Source: Prostheceraeus crozeri (taxonomy: Eukaryota; Platyhelminthes; Polycladida; Euryleptidae). From it: a stretch of 64,000 bases of DNA. Of this stretch, positions 32,188-44,041 are shown in pieces (the stretch's first letter is position 1; each line of letters starts with the position of its first letter). The notes beneath the pieces are model-generated. The model worked only from the letters and a program-made list of their open reading frames with translations, was not told the DNA's origin and ran no database searches. The stretch is from positions 1,885,001 to 1,949,000 of the forward strand of contig CAJQUW010005533.1 of assembly GCA_907163375.1 (NCBI GenBank). Reading direction: 5' to 3'. A program made the position numbers and the translations under genes.

Positions 32188-33204
32188 TTATTTCAGGTGG
32201 GCAATTATAAACTTTCTACGGTGCCGACATGTGGATATAATCTCAGATTTCTTATTCAGCAAATGAGTGTCTTTGGAGGTCAGAATGTGGAACTTTTCAG
32301 CGAGACACAAGGCACATTTTCGAGTTCCGCACTTGTATGGTCTTGATTGCTCGAGCACTTCCCATTGTATGTTGTATTCTTCATTTTTGTCATTCAAGTT
32401 CCAAATGTATTTTGATAATGTTGTTTCGTTCCGGTATTGAAAGTTGGTGAATGATTTTTTGTGGTTTCTGTATCTAGTCTTAAAATCATTTTCTGTTTGT
32501 CCAATGTACGTTTTCTTTTCGTTTGTTGTAGATACAGTTGCTTTGTAGACAACAGAACTTTTCAAACATTCTCCATTTAAAGGACAGGAATCTTTTCTTT
32601 TACAGTTGCATTGTTTTTCTTCCGCTTTCACATTGGCCACATTCTGAATTGCTTTGTAGTTGTGTTTTTTGATCATGTTTTTAACGTTTGATGTACAACT
32701 GTAGCTAACTTTGACACTATTTCTGTTAAATAGAGACCTGTATTTGTGGTGTTGAGGAAAATGAATATCCAACAGAGTGAGAAAACGTCTACCAATATTT
32801 GTCTTCACACTTAGGTTGAACGGAGGGTTGAACCAGAGTATGTTTCGCCGTCTTCTGTTTTTCTTGACATCACTTGGCTGGTACTGCAAATGTTTATTGA
32901 AACCACTTTTTTTAAGTGCTCTTTCATAATGTCCTTTCACTTTCTCAAACTCGTTTCTGTCACAAGATAAATTCGATATGCGTCTTTCTATCATTGATGG
33001 AATTTGTTTGATAATTGATGGTGGATGATTTGATTCTTTGTTTATATACATGGTTGTATTGTTTGGTTTGATGAAAGGTCTGTACTTGCCAGATGGTAGG
33101 TCGAAGTATACATCGAGAAAATCCGTCGCTTGAATATTACACTCTGCTGTTATTTTGAGATTATGTTCTTGGAATATTTTGATGATAGATTTCTGTGTTC
33201 TATC

Positions 33205-33207
<3 letters not shown>
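32188..33207 (-). CDS. Penelope-like RT thumb and C-terminal GIY-YIG
   Basis: About 340 codons open after the TA run. Reads ITAECNIQATDFLDVYFDLP (RT thumb region), IKQIPSMIERRISNLS, NILWFNPPFNLSVKTNIG, a finger CNCKRKDSCPLNGEC, VVYKATVSTTNEKKTYIGQT (GIY-YIG core), CGTRKCALCLAEKFHIL, and ends KSEIISTCRHRRKFIIAHL. The nuclease follows the RT here, the common Penelope-like order, unlike the element at 25469. The fragment is 5'-truncated inside the TA microsatellite; the Ile-Tyr run at the start of the open frame is microsatellite translation. No stop in the remaining part. Confidence 0.8.

Positions 33208-33246
<39 letters not shown>
33208..33246. repeat. TA microsatellite
   Basis: About 38 bp of TA at the truncated 5' end of the Penelope-like element. 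Three of the element boundaries in this region fall in such runs. Confidence 0.85.
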
Positions 33247-33250
<4 letters not shown>

Positions 33251-33511
33251 ACATGCGTTCTGATATTCTGATACATACGTTCTACCACTGACGATGGTGG
33301 AGTTACATATTGTCATTTAATGCAAATTTGAAAACTGACGAGAGAAAAGCAGATAAGCCTAGTAATCTTCTCCCATGTAACTCGACGTCGATGTAACTCG
33401 ACGTCTACTTACTTGCGAAGAAAAATTGAGAAAAATAGTTACACATGTGGAAAATCGTTTAGTCTTGAGAACGACTTAATGTGATATTTACTGTCAACAA
33501 CGTCTAGCTTT

Positions 33512-33536
33512 GATTGGACTATTCTTTCTATAAAAA
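33512..33536 (+). promoter_or_regulatory. Candidate core promoter (CCAAT and TATA)
   Basis: CTATAAAAAC at 33527-33536 with an inverted CCAAT box (ATTGG, 33512-33516) upstream. Transcription would start near 33560, about 40 bp before the ATG at 33601. The spacing is good, but TATA-like strings are frequent in AT-rich DNA. Confidence 0.35.
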
Positions 33537-33600
33537 CAATGAGACATACTTGTACTTGATAAAGCAAGCATATTCAAAGAGATACGGGATCATCAGCAAG

Positions 33601-33689
33601 ATGGCCGAATCACAGCGTCTGTTTTTAGCATCCTTTTAACATTTATGACAGTCATTGGACGATCAGCAGCCGCCGGACCCTGCCCGGAG
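33601..33689 (+). pseudogene. Candidate first exon of a secreted protein
   Basis: An ATG at 33601 follows the candidate promoter. A second frame over the same bases reads GRITASVFSILLTFMTVIGR, then SAAAGPCPE, a classic signal-peptide shape (hydrophobic core, then small residues), and ends at a good donor GAG/GTATGT. The ATG frame itself stops after MAESQRLFLASF, so either a one-base shift has broken the gene or the true start is the inner methionine. It lies within the acetyl-CoA synthetase intron on the same strand. No further exons recognised. Confidence 0.25.
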
Positions 33690-33691
33690 GT

Positions 33692-36600
33692 ATGTCCCAC
33701 AACTCTCACGCAATGTTGCATAGTTATAGAACATAACAATGAATGACATGATGTGTACACGAATGTAGACAGCAAAACTATCACACAAAAACACTCAAGT
33801 TATCACACAAAGTGATATTCTGTATTTGTTGATAGTTTTCTGTTGGAGTACAGCCTCAATACCCACGATGAAGCTTTTATGCATGCTCTGAGATCACGTA
33901 AATTATAGACATTATTGCCTCTTTTTGAAAAAATGTCACTTTAAAACTACAAAATTCAGACGCTTAGAGTGAATCTGAGCGGAGAGTAATGTAAGTCTTG
34001 CAATACTTGTCTAGGCAAAAGTCACTTAACCCATGCAATAAAATAGGCAAAATAAAGCGAATTATAGAGTCTCAGACTTTATGCTACTCAATACGGACTC
34101 ACATGATCTTGAAAAGCCTTCATCCAGTTTTTTAACTAAATCATGATCTAAATACGCATGTAACTTGACAATTTAGAAAACCACTTTCTTCAAAAGGTTG
34201 TCTAGTCTGATGCGCGTTATCAATGTGTTCATTCTAGTTTGATATACATTAATCATTTTATATCTGACACAACTATTGTGTCATGTTGTTTTCACTTATA
34301 CTTTCATGACTGTGCGTCAAAAGACTAATTTGTGCTATTTCATAAATATAAAGTTATAACATCATGCCATAATCTGTCTTGTAAATGTAGCTACAATTGA
34401 TAAAAATGTCATTTATGTCTTTTGTAAAATACACATATATAAAATGTCTTTTATGTCATTTACATGGTTATTAATAAATGAAGTAGGGAGCCGATAGAAT
34501 GATATAAACATTGACATTGAGCGCATCAAAGTACATACATGCAGCACATCAAACACTATCGTCTATCCTGATAACTCATCTGTTTGTCTAATCGGTCAGC
34601 ATCAATCCCAGGTTTTGTCCTTATTGTTCATCCGTAACGAAATGTATGCTATCTTTCGTGTTGTGATGGATAAATTGCGTAGCAGATAGCAAGATAGCAG
34701 AGACTTCATTGTGGTGCTGAGCATGTATTATTGCCGCTCGTGGTACAATATTGAATAGCATTTCAAACAACAATCTGAACTATACGAGGGTCAGTTGATT
34801 TGTTTAACAGTGAAAGTAGATATTTGAATTGTCATAATCTCCGCGGTCACAACAGGTTGCAGCGCCATGCAACCTTGTCGGCAATGCAAAGTGCACTATA
34901 ACGAATGATAAACTTCATGACAATGACCTCCCGTAAATAAAGTTCGTCATTGAATTCCCATCTACTTTTCATCTGCAACTGCAAGATTGACAGAGAATGA
35001 GCAATCTTTGAAAAACATATGCAGTGACGCGTCGTAGGCATACTTCTTGCTGACGTTGGGTGCCAGTGTTTAACTACTAGTGTTTTATGTATATGAATTT
35101 GAGTTGTAGACTAATCATTTGTACTTATTGGAGCTTTTCATGAGCTGAATATCACAAGCTATAGTGCATGTTTAACATGGTTTAAATGTGAATTCATCGG
35201 CATTAGCGCTACTTATCAATATCGATAAACTGTATGATATCATGTTTGTTACTGTAGAGCGTTGAACTTTCTTAATGAAGACAAGCACAAAGAGATTGCG
35301 CGAAAGTCAAAAGAACACAAATAATTATGTCAATGAAATGAAGCGTGAAATAATGAGCTGTGTTTTTTAAGTTTGTAAATAGTTAGGAAATTCTGATTTT
35401 AACACCAAGGTTGGGTGCAGATCATGAACGCAAAATGTCTTCGTCTGCTTGCAGAAACTAGTCAAAACATTTAAAGAGCTGTAAAGACTTTTACAAAATA
35501 TTTGCAACAAGAACGTTTGACAGCTTCAGTGTCTTCATGTCTACGTGTATTGCATCCGCTTCTCATTGAAATAAATCTGAAAAAATACATGGTTACCTTA
35601 CAGAGATCATCATGCTTTGCAATTTTCAATTTTCGAATCTTCAGATTTTCAAAAGAAAATTTTGTTTATTTTTTTTGGATGATCGATTGGGAGACTCGAT
35701 GATCGAGTGAACAACGAGATGTCATCAAGATTATTGCTTAATGAGGTAGGCTATCTAAGAAAGGATTTATAAAACATATTTCGCCGGTCTGGCCTTGTCA
35801 ATTGATGAAAGAAAGAATTTCTTCAATTGACAAGAACAGGTGAAAGCTCTTGCACACTTTAAAGTTACAAAAACATGATATTCAATTTTTTTCTTTACCA
35901 AATTAGTTGTAATCACTAAAAAAGATGCCGAAGTATCATGTTCAAATTTGAGAATCAACATCAAACAATATCTTAAACTCAAGACTGTGAAGTTTGCTAT
36001 AATGAATCTCATGAAACGACGCATTACATGATGAGTTTACTCACGAACTTATGCTTGAACTCTGGACTTCCAATGATGACCTTAGAAGGACTCATTTGAC
36101 TCAAATTTCATCGCAGTGATAACCATCCAGGGGTTTTTTCAAAGCGTAGCAAATTATTGCAGGACATCAAGAGATAACAAGAGAGAGGCACAAGAGATTC
36201 TTCGTGCCTTTCTGCTGTATCACCTTGATGAAAATAGCGTGAATTTCAATGTTGTCAATTTATCTCCTCACGCTATCGTCATCTTATCAAATTTTTAATG
36301 TGTATAAAAACTGATGAATTCCAGAGTCTATAATACTAGTTGGTATAATGACTAAAGTGCAGCCAGTGAAATGCTTTCTATTATAAGTGTATTATGATTA
36401 TTTTATATTATATATTACATGTCATTATGTAATTACATGCCATTTTTCTTCCACTGAACCATTTCACAGATTACATCTAGGTTGGAAATTTGTGACGAAA
36501 ATGGTAGGGAAACCTTCAAACTCAGTTGCACGTCATGTTTTGAAGCCCATGACTTTAATAGTAATTGTATAACTTTTCATCTGCTTTAAAAAGCATTTTG

Positions 36601-37997
36601 TTGTTTCTAAAATTGACCTATCAAACTGCTAAAATGCTTTGTTAATTTTTGTTAAGACAAATTTTCACTGTTTTTATACAGCTTTCTCAAGCAAAGCTGC
36701 CATTACAAAGAATGAAGGACATGGTCTAATCACTTTGACTCATTGTGATGACTAGACTTAACTTTTTTGTGATGTTTGCTTTGTTTGAGAATCTGCATTA
36801 AAATATATGAATATAGCATAAATTTTTGCAGTTTGGCTTGAATAATTTGCATTTATCACAATAATTAGTTTGTTGAATAATTTACGAATATTTTCATACA
36901 GTTTTTCAGTATTGATTAATTAAATTTCTCGGACTTGAAAACTACTCATTTTGATATCTTATGCTTTAGCCTTTGTTATAACGCGTTTAATTTGTTGAGC
37001 CTTTATTTTTTTCATTCACACTTCGACGGGTTGAAGAGGCGTTCAGTAGAATCAAATATACATGGATGACATCGGAATAACACTATTAGTTTCTACGCAT
37101 CTCTCTAAGTAACTTTGTTATTCTTTTTTTGAAAGTCGACTACGGTTTTGCTGCATAACTCTGCATATTGTGAAAAGAAGAGTTTACTCTCCTTACGGCA
37201 TTTAGGAGTGTAGTGATGTTAAGGAAAAGAAAAGGTCAAATATTTAAACTCTTCGACAATTTCATATATGTGCATTGATGTTAGCAAAATTGGTTATTTA
37301 CAGAGACTCATTAAATTTAAAAAAAATTAAAAATGTGGGTTCCTGCTCTAAACAGGAAGCGCCAATGTCGACCCTCAAAGTCACGCAACGTAATGTGATT
37401 TAGATAATTATTTATAATGACAACCTATGTAAGTGCCCATAGGATCTAAAGTGCACTAAATTTCGCTGTCAGTTGTAAAATAGTCAGTTGTGTAAGACAA
37501 TCGTTCTCTTTACAGATTACTACCCTCGCTTACTGTTGTATCTGCAAGTAGTGACATGGACTTACGTGGCATTCACTGTGACGGTCAATAATTGAATTTG
37601 AATGATGAAATTGCCAATAGATAGTGCAGAAAATGTTCGAATTCATTCTTTTTTAGGAGATCAATATTTTCAAGGCAATTGTGAATCTTAAATTCACCAC
37701 TCTTGACCAGATCAGACGATGTTACGTAACTTGGTCTGGATAAAGTGTGCAGTGTTGTGAAATTTTCAATCAAAATGCGGCCTGTCACATTCCCGGGAGG
37801 CTTCTCGACAAAAGTGATCGTAAAGGCACCCCAACTGAATGTTGGAAAATGTCTGGAAAAAAGTCAAGTTATTATTGTATTCCCCAACTGATTATGCCAC
37901 TGAGATAACAAGATGTGATAATTCTGGAGTCAATTCAATCATCAATTACATCATCACCAATCTCAAAGTATTACTAATAATTTCATTTGATTTTTAG
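33692..37997 (+). other. Remainder of the acetyl-CoA synthetase intron
   Basis: About 4.3 kb of AT-rich sequence with no convincing coding frame. A lone mariner-like terminus (ATACGAGGGTCAGTTGAT) occurs near 34785 without a partner. Ends in the acceptor TTTGATTTTTAG. Confidence 0.5.
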
Positions 37998-38206
37998 GAC
38001 ATTCATATGTTGTTTATGGACCAATGGCGAACGGTGCTACTCAAGTGATGTTCGAAGGAATTCCATTATATCCAGACGCTGGTAGATGTTGGGAAATAGT
38101 GGATAAATATTCGGTCACCAAATTCTATACAGCACCAACTGCTATCAGGGCATTGATGAAAGTCGGAGATTCTTATGTGAAGAAATACAGTCGAAAATCA
38201 TTGAAG
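37998..38206 (+). CDS. ACSS2: Acetyl-CoA synthetase, next exon
   Basis: An exon of 209 bp between acceptor TTTTTAG and donor GTCAGT. It completes the split glycine codon of the previous exon and continues [20 protein letters not shown], then [20 protein letters not shown] and [10 protein letters not shown], ending KKYSRKSLK. This is the part of the adenylation domain that follows the P-loop in ACSS enzymes. The family continues with LGTVGEPINPEAW, which was not found downstream in this window, so the next exon lies beyond the retrotransposon-filled region or out of the window. No stop or frameshift in either exon; the gene is probably functional. Confidence 0.92.
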
Positions 38207-38661
38207 GTCAGTACGCTCATCGAAATAAGTTGCGTGTATTTCACACATGCTACCACAGATACTTCAAGGGACCAAATAATGCACATGATGGGAAAATCAT
38301 TGTTTGCCCAGTCATCCAAAGTGATTGAAAGAAAAAAGTCATATGACATTTGTCCACTTAAGACTACAGGTCATTCTAGGCTTGTCGGATATCATTGCAG
38401 AAATTGTATACACCCAATCTATTACTTTAGATTACTGTGCAAATAATGATTTTCCTTTCATGGAAAATTGCTACGTATGCGCCTAAAGTGTCTTATCAAT
38501 CAGACTGCGAAGATTGACCTTTGATATTTTTGCGGGTGTTGTTCAAACTTTCGAAAAAACGTTTTTGTTAGACTTTGATGGAAAAGTTCTTGTCGCTGGT
38601 CCAAAATCTGCTAATTGCCATAGGTTTAAATGCTATGGGTTTTTGAAATATTCCAATGTGT
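38207..38661 (+). other. Intron after the second acetyl-CoA synthetase exon
   Basis: Begins with donor GTCAGT. The 240-bp read-through to a stop at 38446 has no family similarity. Nothing else recognised. Confidence 0.55.
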
Positions 38662-38681
38662 TTTTTAGATACCATACTTAC

Positions 38682-39420
38682 TTACTTCCTCGTTTTGCGT
38701 CTCTTCTTCCCGGTTCCGGGGCTGGACGTAGATGCGATGACCCGTTTCCATCTCGAACGATCTAAAGCAATGTCTTCCGACACCTCCAGAGACTCCAGAT
38801 CTTCATGGATACAGGCTTGCCAAGTCTTCTTAGGTCTACCAGGTGGACGGCAACCATCGACTGACAAGTTGTAGACTTCATTAATGACGTCACCATTGGC
38901 TCTTCTTACGTGGCCAAACCAGCGCAGACGTCTTTGCCGCAGGCGGGCTGGAAGTTCGGGCAAACCACAGCGTCTCGCTACTTCTTCGCTTGTAACTTTG
39001 TCTTTCAACCTGACCTTTGCCATATACCTCAGCATTCGTCTGTCAGTACTTCTCAGAAGTTCAACCAGCCTTAGGCTGAGGGGCCACGTTTCTGCGCCGT
39101 AGATGAGAACTGATCTTACATACATCTCATGCACATGGGCTCTACACTTCAATGGGATGCCTTTGTTGGTAAGAAGACTGGCCAATTCTCTCCATTTCGT
39201 CCATGAAGCCGCGATGCGAGTCTGAACCGCTCCTTCTGCGCTTGCCTCTGAGTCCACGACATCTCCGAGGTAACAAAAATCTTGGACCTCTTGTAGGACG
39301 ATCCCATTCACATTAAGTGAATCATCCTCAGGCGAGTTGGGAACATCCGCGCACTTCGGACATCGGAAGCCTGTTATTCCTTGAAATGATCGCAATCGGG
39401 AGCACTTTTGTGACACCACA
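38682..39420 (-). pseudogene. RTE-like LINE C-terminal domain
   Basis: Continues the Cys cluster with GITGFRCPKCA, then VQDFCYLGDVVDSEA, KWRELASLLTNKGIPLKCRA, YGAETWPL, RMLRYMAKV and LRWFGHVRRA, and finishes with GCRPPGRPKKTW and WKRVIASTSS. These are the standard thumb/C-terminal blocks of RTE-type LINEs. A single frameshift near 39400 separates it from the RT. Apart from that the frame is open, so the insertion is fairly young. Confidence 0.88.
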
Positions 39421-40475
39421 ATTTGCAGGAAACACAAAAGATCGAGTTTGCTCCGACTCCCCTGCCACAACAACTGCACGGCCACTTTCCAGACTTGGTG
39501 CGTTCTTTGCTCTTCCCAGTTACCATGACCTTGGACTTCGCCCCGTTGATCTTCAAACCACGCCCCTCTAAACCATCCTTCCATCTTGAAAACATATCAA
39601 TGGCTTCTTGCTTGGAGGCAGCTGTTAAAACCAGATCATCGGCGTACAGCAACTCCCATGGGCCGGATCCTCGACAATCTTTGGACGCTTCCTCCATCAC
39701 TGTAATGAACAGCAAGGGGCTAAGCGCTGACCCTTGGTGTACTCCCATGCCGACGTCCAGTTCCTCCGACAGACCAAACTTTGTCACGATTTGCGTTCTT
39801 GAACTCCGATACATGGACATTACAACCGAAACCAATCTCTCAGGAACTCCTTGTCTGCGCAATGCCCATTCGATGATTTCTCTAGGGACTCTGTCGAAAG
39901 CCTTTTCGAGATCGACGAACACATGGTAGAGCTTCTTCTTCTTTTGGCTGTACTTTTCTTGCAACTGACGAAGGATGAAGACAGCATCAGTTGTAGATTT
40001 CCCTCTTCGGAAACCAAACTGCCGGCAATCAATGCTAATTAGCTTCCTCAACCTCCTCTCTATGACCTTCTCAAACAGCTTTATACCATGTTCCAGCAGG
40101 CGAATCCCTCTGTAATTGCCGCATTCCAGAGAATCACCTCTCCCCTTGTAAATGGGGATAGTCAGGCTTCTTTGCCATTGAGACGGCAGACCGCCACTGT
40201 CGATTGCCTCCTGAAATACTGTCACCAGTCTCATTACAGTATCTTCACCAGCTCCCTTAAGCAGTTCAACTGAGAGGCCTGATGGTCCAGGAGCTCTACC
40301 ATTTTTCATGTCGCATAGAGCACTACGTACTTCCTCCTCAGTCACTCTTTCTGTGGGTCCTTCAGTTATAATTGGCTCATCGATGGTGAAGTTGCTGCTT
40401 TTGTTTAGCAATCCTTCGAAGTACTCTTTCCAACGGATTTTGATGTCTGCTTCTTCAACTAAAATCTCTCCTAAA
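39374..40475 (-). pseudogene. RTE-like LINE reverse transcriptase
   Basis: RT boxes in order: KNGRAPGPSGLSVELLK, WQRSLTIPIYKGRGD, GNYRGIRLL, CRQFGFRRGKSTTDA, HVFVDLEKAFDRVPR, MGVHQGSALSPLLFI, ELLYADDLVLTA (catalytic Asp pair), LKINGAKSKVM, and a PHD-like Cys cluster CSCCGRGVGANSIFC. The frame is open for nearly 370 codons, then leaves the family frame near 39400, where the Cys cluster continues in the frame of the next entry. The first five residues in the open frame come from the target duplication. Confidence 0.9.
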
Positions 40476-40490
40476 TTTTTAGATACCATA

Positions 40491-41480
40491 GATCAAGGTA
40501 ATCGATGACGCCCATGTGGACAACTGTTTCTGATTGTTGAAAGGTTGATTGATTGCTTTTTTATATGATTGTCTTTAATGACACTTGCTATAGTTATTAT
40601 GTAATAGTTATTGTTGCTTGAATCGAGCTAAAAAGTTCGCACACAACTTTTATCAATCTCCGACTTGAGTATTCTGCTATAGGAACTCGTATTAACTTCA
40701 ATCTTTAAACAAAGAATTATTTCATTAGATTGATGTTCACTGGTCATCATCATTTGATCAATGCGATGCTTTCTGATGTTGTACTGTCACCAAGCTTTGC
40801 TGGAGCCAGAGTAGGTTGTCTTATTCATAATTGCGTAATGTTAAAGGTGACGCTTCTTTTGTGACTGACTGCACGTAAGTTATAAACCATCCGAGTCATC
40901 CTAAGTCTTCCTTCAGACCAGGTTTACTTTTCGGCTACCACATTTAGATAAATTAGAAGAATTTCAGTATTATCACTGAAAAATCACTGCTGGCTGCCGG
41001 CCTTGAGATGGATCAGGCACCAGGTAGTTGTAGGTTTAATAAAGATTTCACGTTTAGAGCTCGACAAGTGTGAAGTGTGATGCACTGATAAATTTTGTAA
41101 TAATCTTGAAAATGTTCGATGCAAAATATAATCGACAAACGAATTGTAAAATGGCTGTATTTGATTCTTAGAAAATAAATTGAGCGAAGTCACGTAGTTT
41201 CAGGTTTTACAAGTCATTAATGTAAATAGATTAGTCAAGAAAAGATAATAGCGTCCAAATGGGGCATTGTATTTCAAATAGCAGAGTCTGTAGTTCATGT
41301 GTATTTGTTAGTATTTTTAGAACACATTTCCAAATCAAAAGTATATTTTGCAGATCAGAATGCGGCATTACGAAAAATGAATAATTTGCAAAATTGTTTA
41401 CAAGCATAAGCAAATTATGCGTGATCAGTAATTCTTCTCATTTGAATCATTGGCGAAATGCATGTAGTGGTTTTCCTGAA
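40491..41480. other. No gene recognised
   Basis: About 1 kb of AT-rich sequence. The expected next acetyl-CoA synthetase exon (GEPINPEAW region) was looked for in all + frames and not seen. The outer end of the IS630-type transposon at 41485-43467 may lie here, but no terminal repeat was identified. Confidence 0.45.
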
Positions 41481-41484
41481 GAAA

Positions 41485-43467
41485 TTAGAACATGTTTGCG
41501 CAGTAAATTGCCTCTAGTTTTTTCTCAGCTAGTTGAACTAGGGTTGCATGGCGTTGCTGCAGAGTCTGACTGTTCATTTGCTCTCTCACCTCGGCCATTA
41601 GGCGGTTAAATCCAGCTTTCCATGCAGAAAAACAACTTTCAGCTATATTCAAGAACGCACTATACGCTGGGAGGAATCGACACCCGTGGGAATGGTGTAA
41701 TTGAGCTTCCATGTGGCGACGATGACACGGCATTATCAAAGAGGAATATACAAGGACCCTCTCCAGTTCAATCGGATGCCCTTCCTAACCATTCGTTGAA
41801 ATGTTCAACATCTGTTCCTCCTTCGAAGAATTCATGGTGAATGACTCCACGTCTGTCAGAAACGGACAAAATAAACGTAAGATTATGGCCTCGATTTGAT
41901 CCAACAACTCGCACGGCTCTTTCTCCTCTTCTGGCGCGAGCTCTCGCTCGACTTACGTACAGGTTGAAACCAGACTCGTCAATGAAAATAATCTCCGGGG
42001 GATTTTCACCATTGATCACATCTAAGAGCCAGTTACCATAGTCCTTTCTCGCCTGCATGATATCATGGCGGTTTCGGTCTCGAGCATAGAAGTAGATAAT
42101 AGTGCACTAGAATGGAAGTTTGATATCTTGCCTATGTACAATGATGGCACATGGAAAAATCTATGGTTTGTAGATCAGATTCAATCTAAAACATTGTATC
42201 ATAGTCAAACTATTTGCCAAGTTGGTTGTGGAAGTTGTTGGCAGCAAATTAATGCAGGATTTTTATGAAGATAATATTAAGTGAGATGGTGGCATTGTTT
42301 CATGTGGTATAGCCTATGTGTCGATTTGCAGCAGTCATTAACAACTATTTTTCAAAATTCGAATTAAAATTGGTCCACAAAGTCATAATTGAAAGTGGGT
42401 GGTACACTGGTTGTAAGAATATCTCAAGAATTCAATAGAAAAAAATTCTAATTATAGGATGATCTTCATACGGTTAAGAAACCTAGCGCTTTTGTCGAAT
42501 AAACACATTGAAAGCTTCTTCACCGACAATAATTTCTCAGATAAGTGAATAGTCGCTGGAATTTTTCAATTAATCATTAAATGACGCATGTGATATAGTG
42601 TGATGATATTTTGGAATCTGATATTCGAAAGCATGTAAAGATTTTGAAAATTGTTCAAATATAGTGAACAGGGGAGCCCTTTCAATTAAAATGAATACTC
42701 TGAGATTTCTTGACCTCTGATTTCAAGCTGGAGCAATGTATGTTCTGTAAATCGACATTGCAAGTTGCATATGTGACTGATAATACTCTTGATAGATTAT
42801 AGGAGCGTTATTTCAAAATGATGAACGTACAGAACGTTTTAAAGGATTTCTTTCTTTGTCATCCTGTCGCTGCAGTATTTTGTAAATTCACTATTGCTTT
42901 TGTGTATGATCTTTGGACAAGGGACGGCAATCCAGATCACAATTTGGCTTGATAAATATAAATACAAAAAAGAAAACATGGAAACCAGCTCGCACAATTT
43001 GCGTTTTGCCCCAACTTAGTTCCCCCGGTGTGTGCCATCATTTTCATGCAATTTCCATTCTAGGACTTTCTATGGTACTGTTAATTTCTATGGTCTCGAG
43101 AGACACTCTCCATTTTCTTGAGCACCATCAAACCGTTCTTCAAAGCTTTACATATTGCAGTGTTGGACACTTTCGGTTTATGTGGCGTCTCAACTCGCAA
43201 ATAGCTTCTCAGTTGATCAAGTGTATATTCAGGATGCAATTCAACTATGTGCACTAGATGCTCACGCATCTCTTCATCAATCTTCACGTGACGCCGCCCT
43301 CCACGCTGACGTCCAACAGCACCTTGCTGTTGAAATCGACGAATTATTCTCCAAGCGGTTCCACGTTTCACACATAGCAAACGGGCAACCTCAACGTAGT
43401 CTTCGCCAGTGTCATGAGCTTTAATGATTCTCATCTTATCCACTTCGGAAATTCGCGATCTAGACAT
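41485..43467 (-). pseudogene. IS630/Tc1-type transposase, interrupted
   Basis: The N-terminal part (43081-43467) is helix-turn-helix: MSRSRISEVDKMRIIKAHD, EVARLLCVKRGTAWRII, GGRRHVKIDEEM, then TLDQLRSYL. The catalytic part follows at lower coordinates: PPEIIFIDESGFNLYVSR (first Asp), FLFDNA around 41740 (second Asp), and FLPAYSAFLNIAESCFSAWK (final Glu). The P-like MITE at 42085-43092 separates the halves; either side of it the frame continues exactly. A frameshift near 41740-41768 lies between EWLGRA and FLFDNA. The enzyme is therefore broken twice over. Confidence 0.85.
42085..43092. mobile_element. 1-kb P-like nonautonomous element
   Basis: Ends CATAGAAGTAGATAATAG (left) and complement of CATAGAAATTAACAG (right), with the inverted similarity extending about 75 bp inward through CTAGAATGGAA and AATGATGGCACA. 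Flanked by GTCTCGAG at 42077-42084 and 43093-43100, a perfect 8-bp duplication. No coding frame. The empty site is the IS630-type transposase frame (VSRD/RNRH), which reads through when the element and one duplication are taken out. Same family as the 38-bp element at 5692. Confidence 0.85.
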
Positions 43468-43469
43468 GC

Positions 43470-44041
43470 TGAATGCAGATTAAACGCAACTAAACACCTT
43501 TTTAAAATAACATTGATTCTTGATCAGTAAATGCCGTTCAAGCGTTCCAAAATCGACTGTTGAGTTTCTCTATGTTAATGGAATATCATAGTGACGCATT
43601 CCAATTTCATTGACGCAGACAAAAATCAAATGCCGCTGTTGATTAACATAATTCTACTATTGGGTGGTAAGACCTGCAGAAATCGTAACTTCATGCAATA
43701 TATATTTTCTCTACGGGTCGCTCAAATATTTTTACTCGCATAATCAACAGAAATTGAAGTTGAAAATAATACATAATTAAAAAAACCAACTGCTTTATTT
43801 TACAGAAACACCACTAAAAACCAGAGGTGCACCTCCACTTTGACCTCGATTAAGCAGATTTTAATCGAGGTCGGGGTCGGACTGATCAGTTGTCAGTTTA
43901 CAACACAATTTCACCATTCATAATTTTGTATTTGTTCCTTTGTTTTTCATACTGATTTGCTTCTTTACGCCTACTTATCGGACACTTTAGACATAACAAT
44001 TTTGGATAAACACATAAAATTTGAATGATTGTAGCAAATAA
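43470..44041. other. No gene recognised; one small hairpin
   Basis: A hairpin GACCTCGATTAA/TTAATCGAGGTC lies at 43841-43872. The rest is AT-rich, upstream of the truncated 5' end of the RT element that begins at about 44042. Confidence 0.5.

Larger units (their letters stand above)
38677..40475 (-). mobile_element. 5'-truncated RTE-like LINE
   Basis: Flanked by a 15-bp target duplication TTTTTAGATACCATA (38662-38676 and 40476-40490). The 3' end (low coordinate) is a short AAGT repeat, typical of RTE-type tails. It lies in the intron after the second acetyl-CoA synthetase exon, 470 bp downstream, in reverse orientation to that gene. The 5' part with the endonuclease is missing. Confidence 0.92.

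Noticed and set aside
33208-33288. Start of a 366-codon frame with a run of Ile-Tyr
   Set aside because: The run is translation of a TA microsatellite; the real coding sequence starts inside at the truncation point of the Penelope-like element.
34780-35041. Mariner-like terminus ACGAGGGTCAGTTGAT and a short - strand frame
   Set aside because: No matching inverted end and no transposase motif were found, so an element is not supported.
39423-39929. 168-codon + strand frame
   Set aside because: Antisense of the RTE-like RT, with no family similarity of its own.
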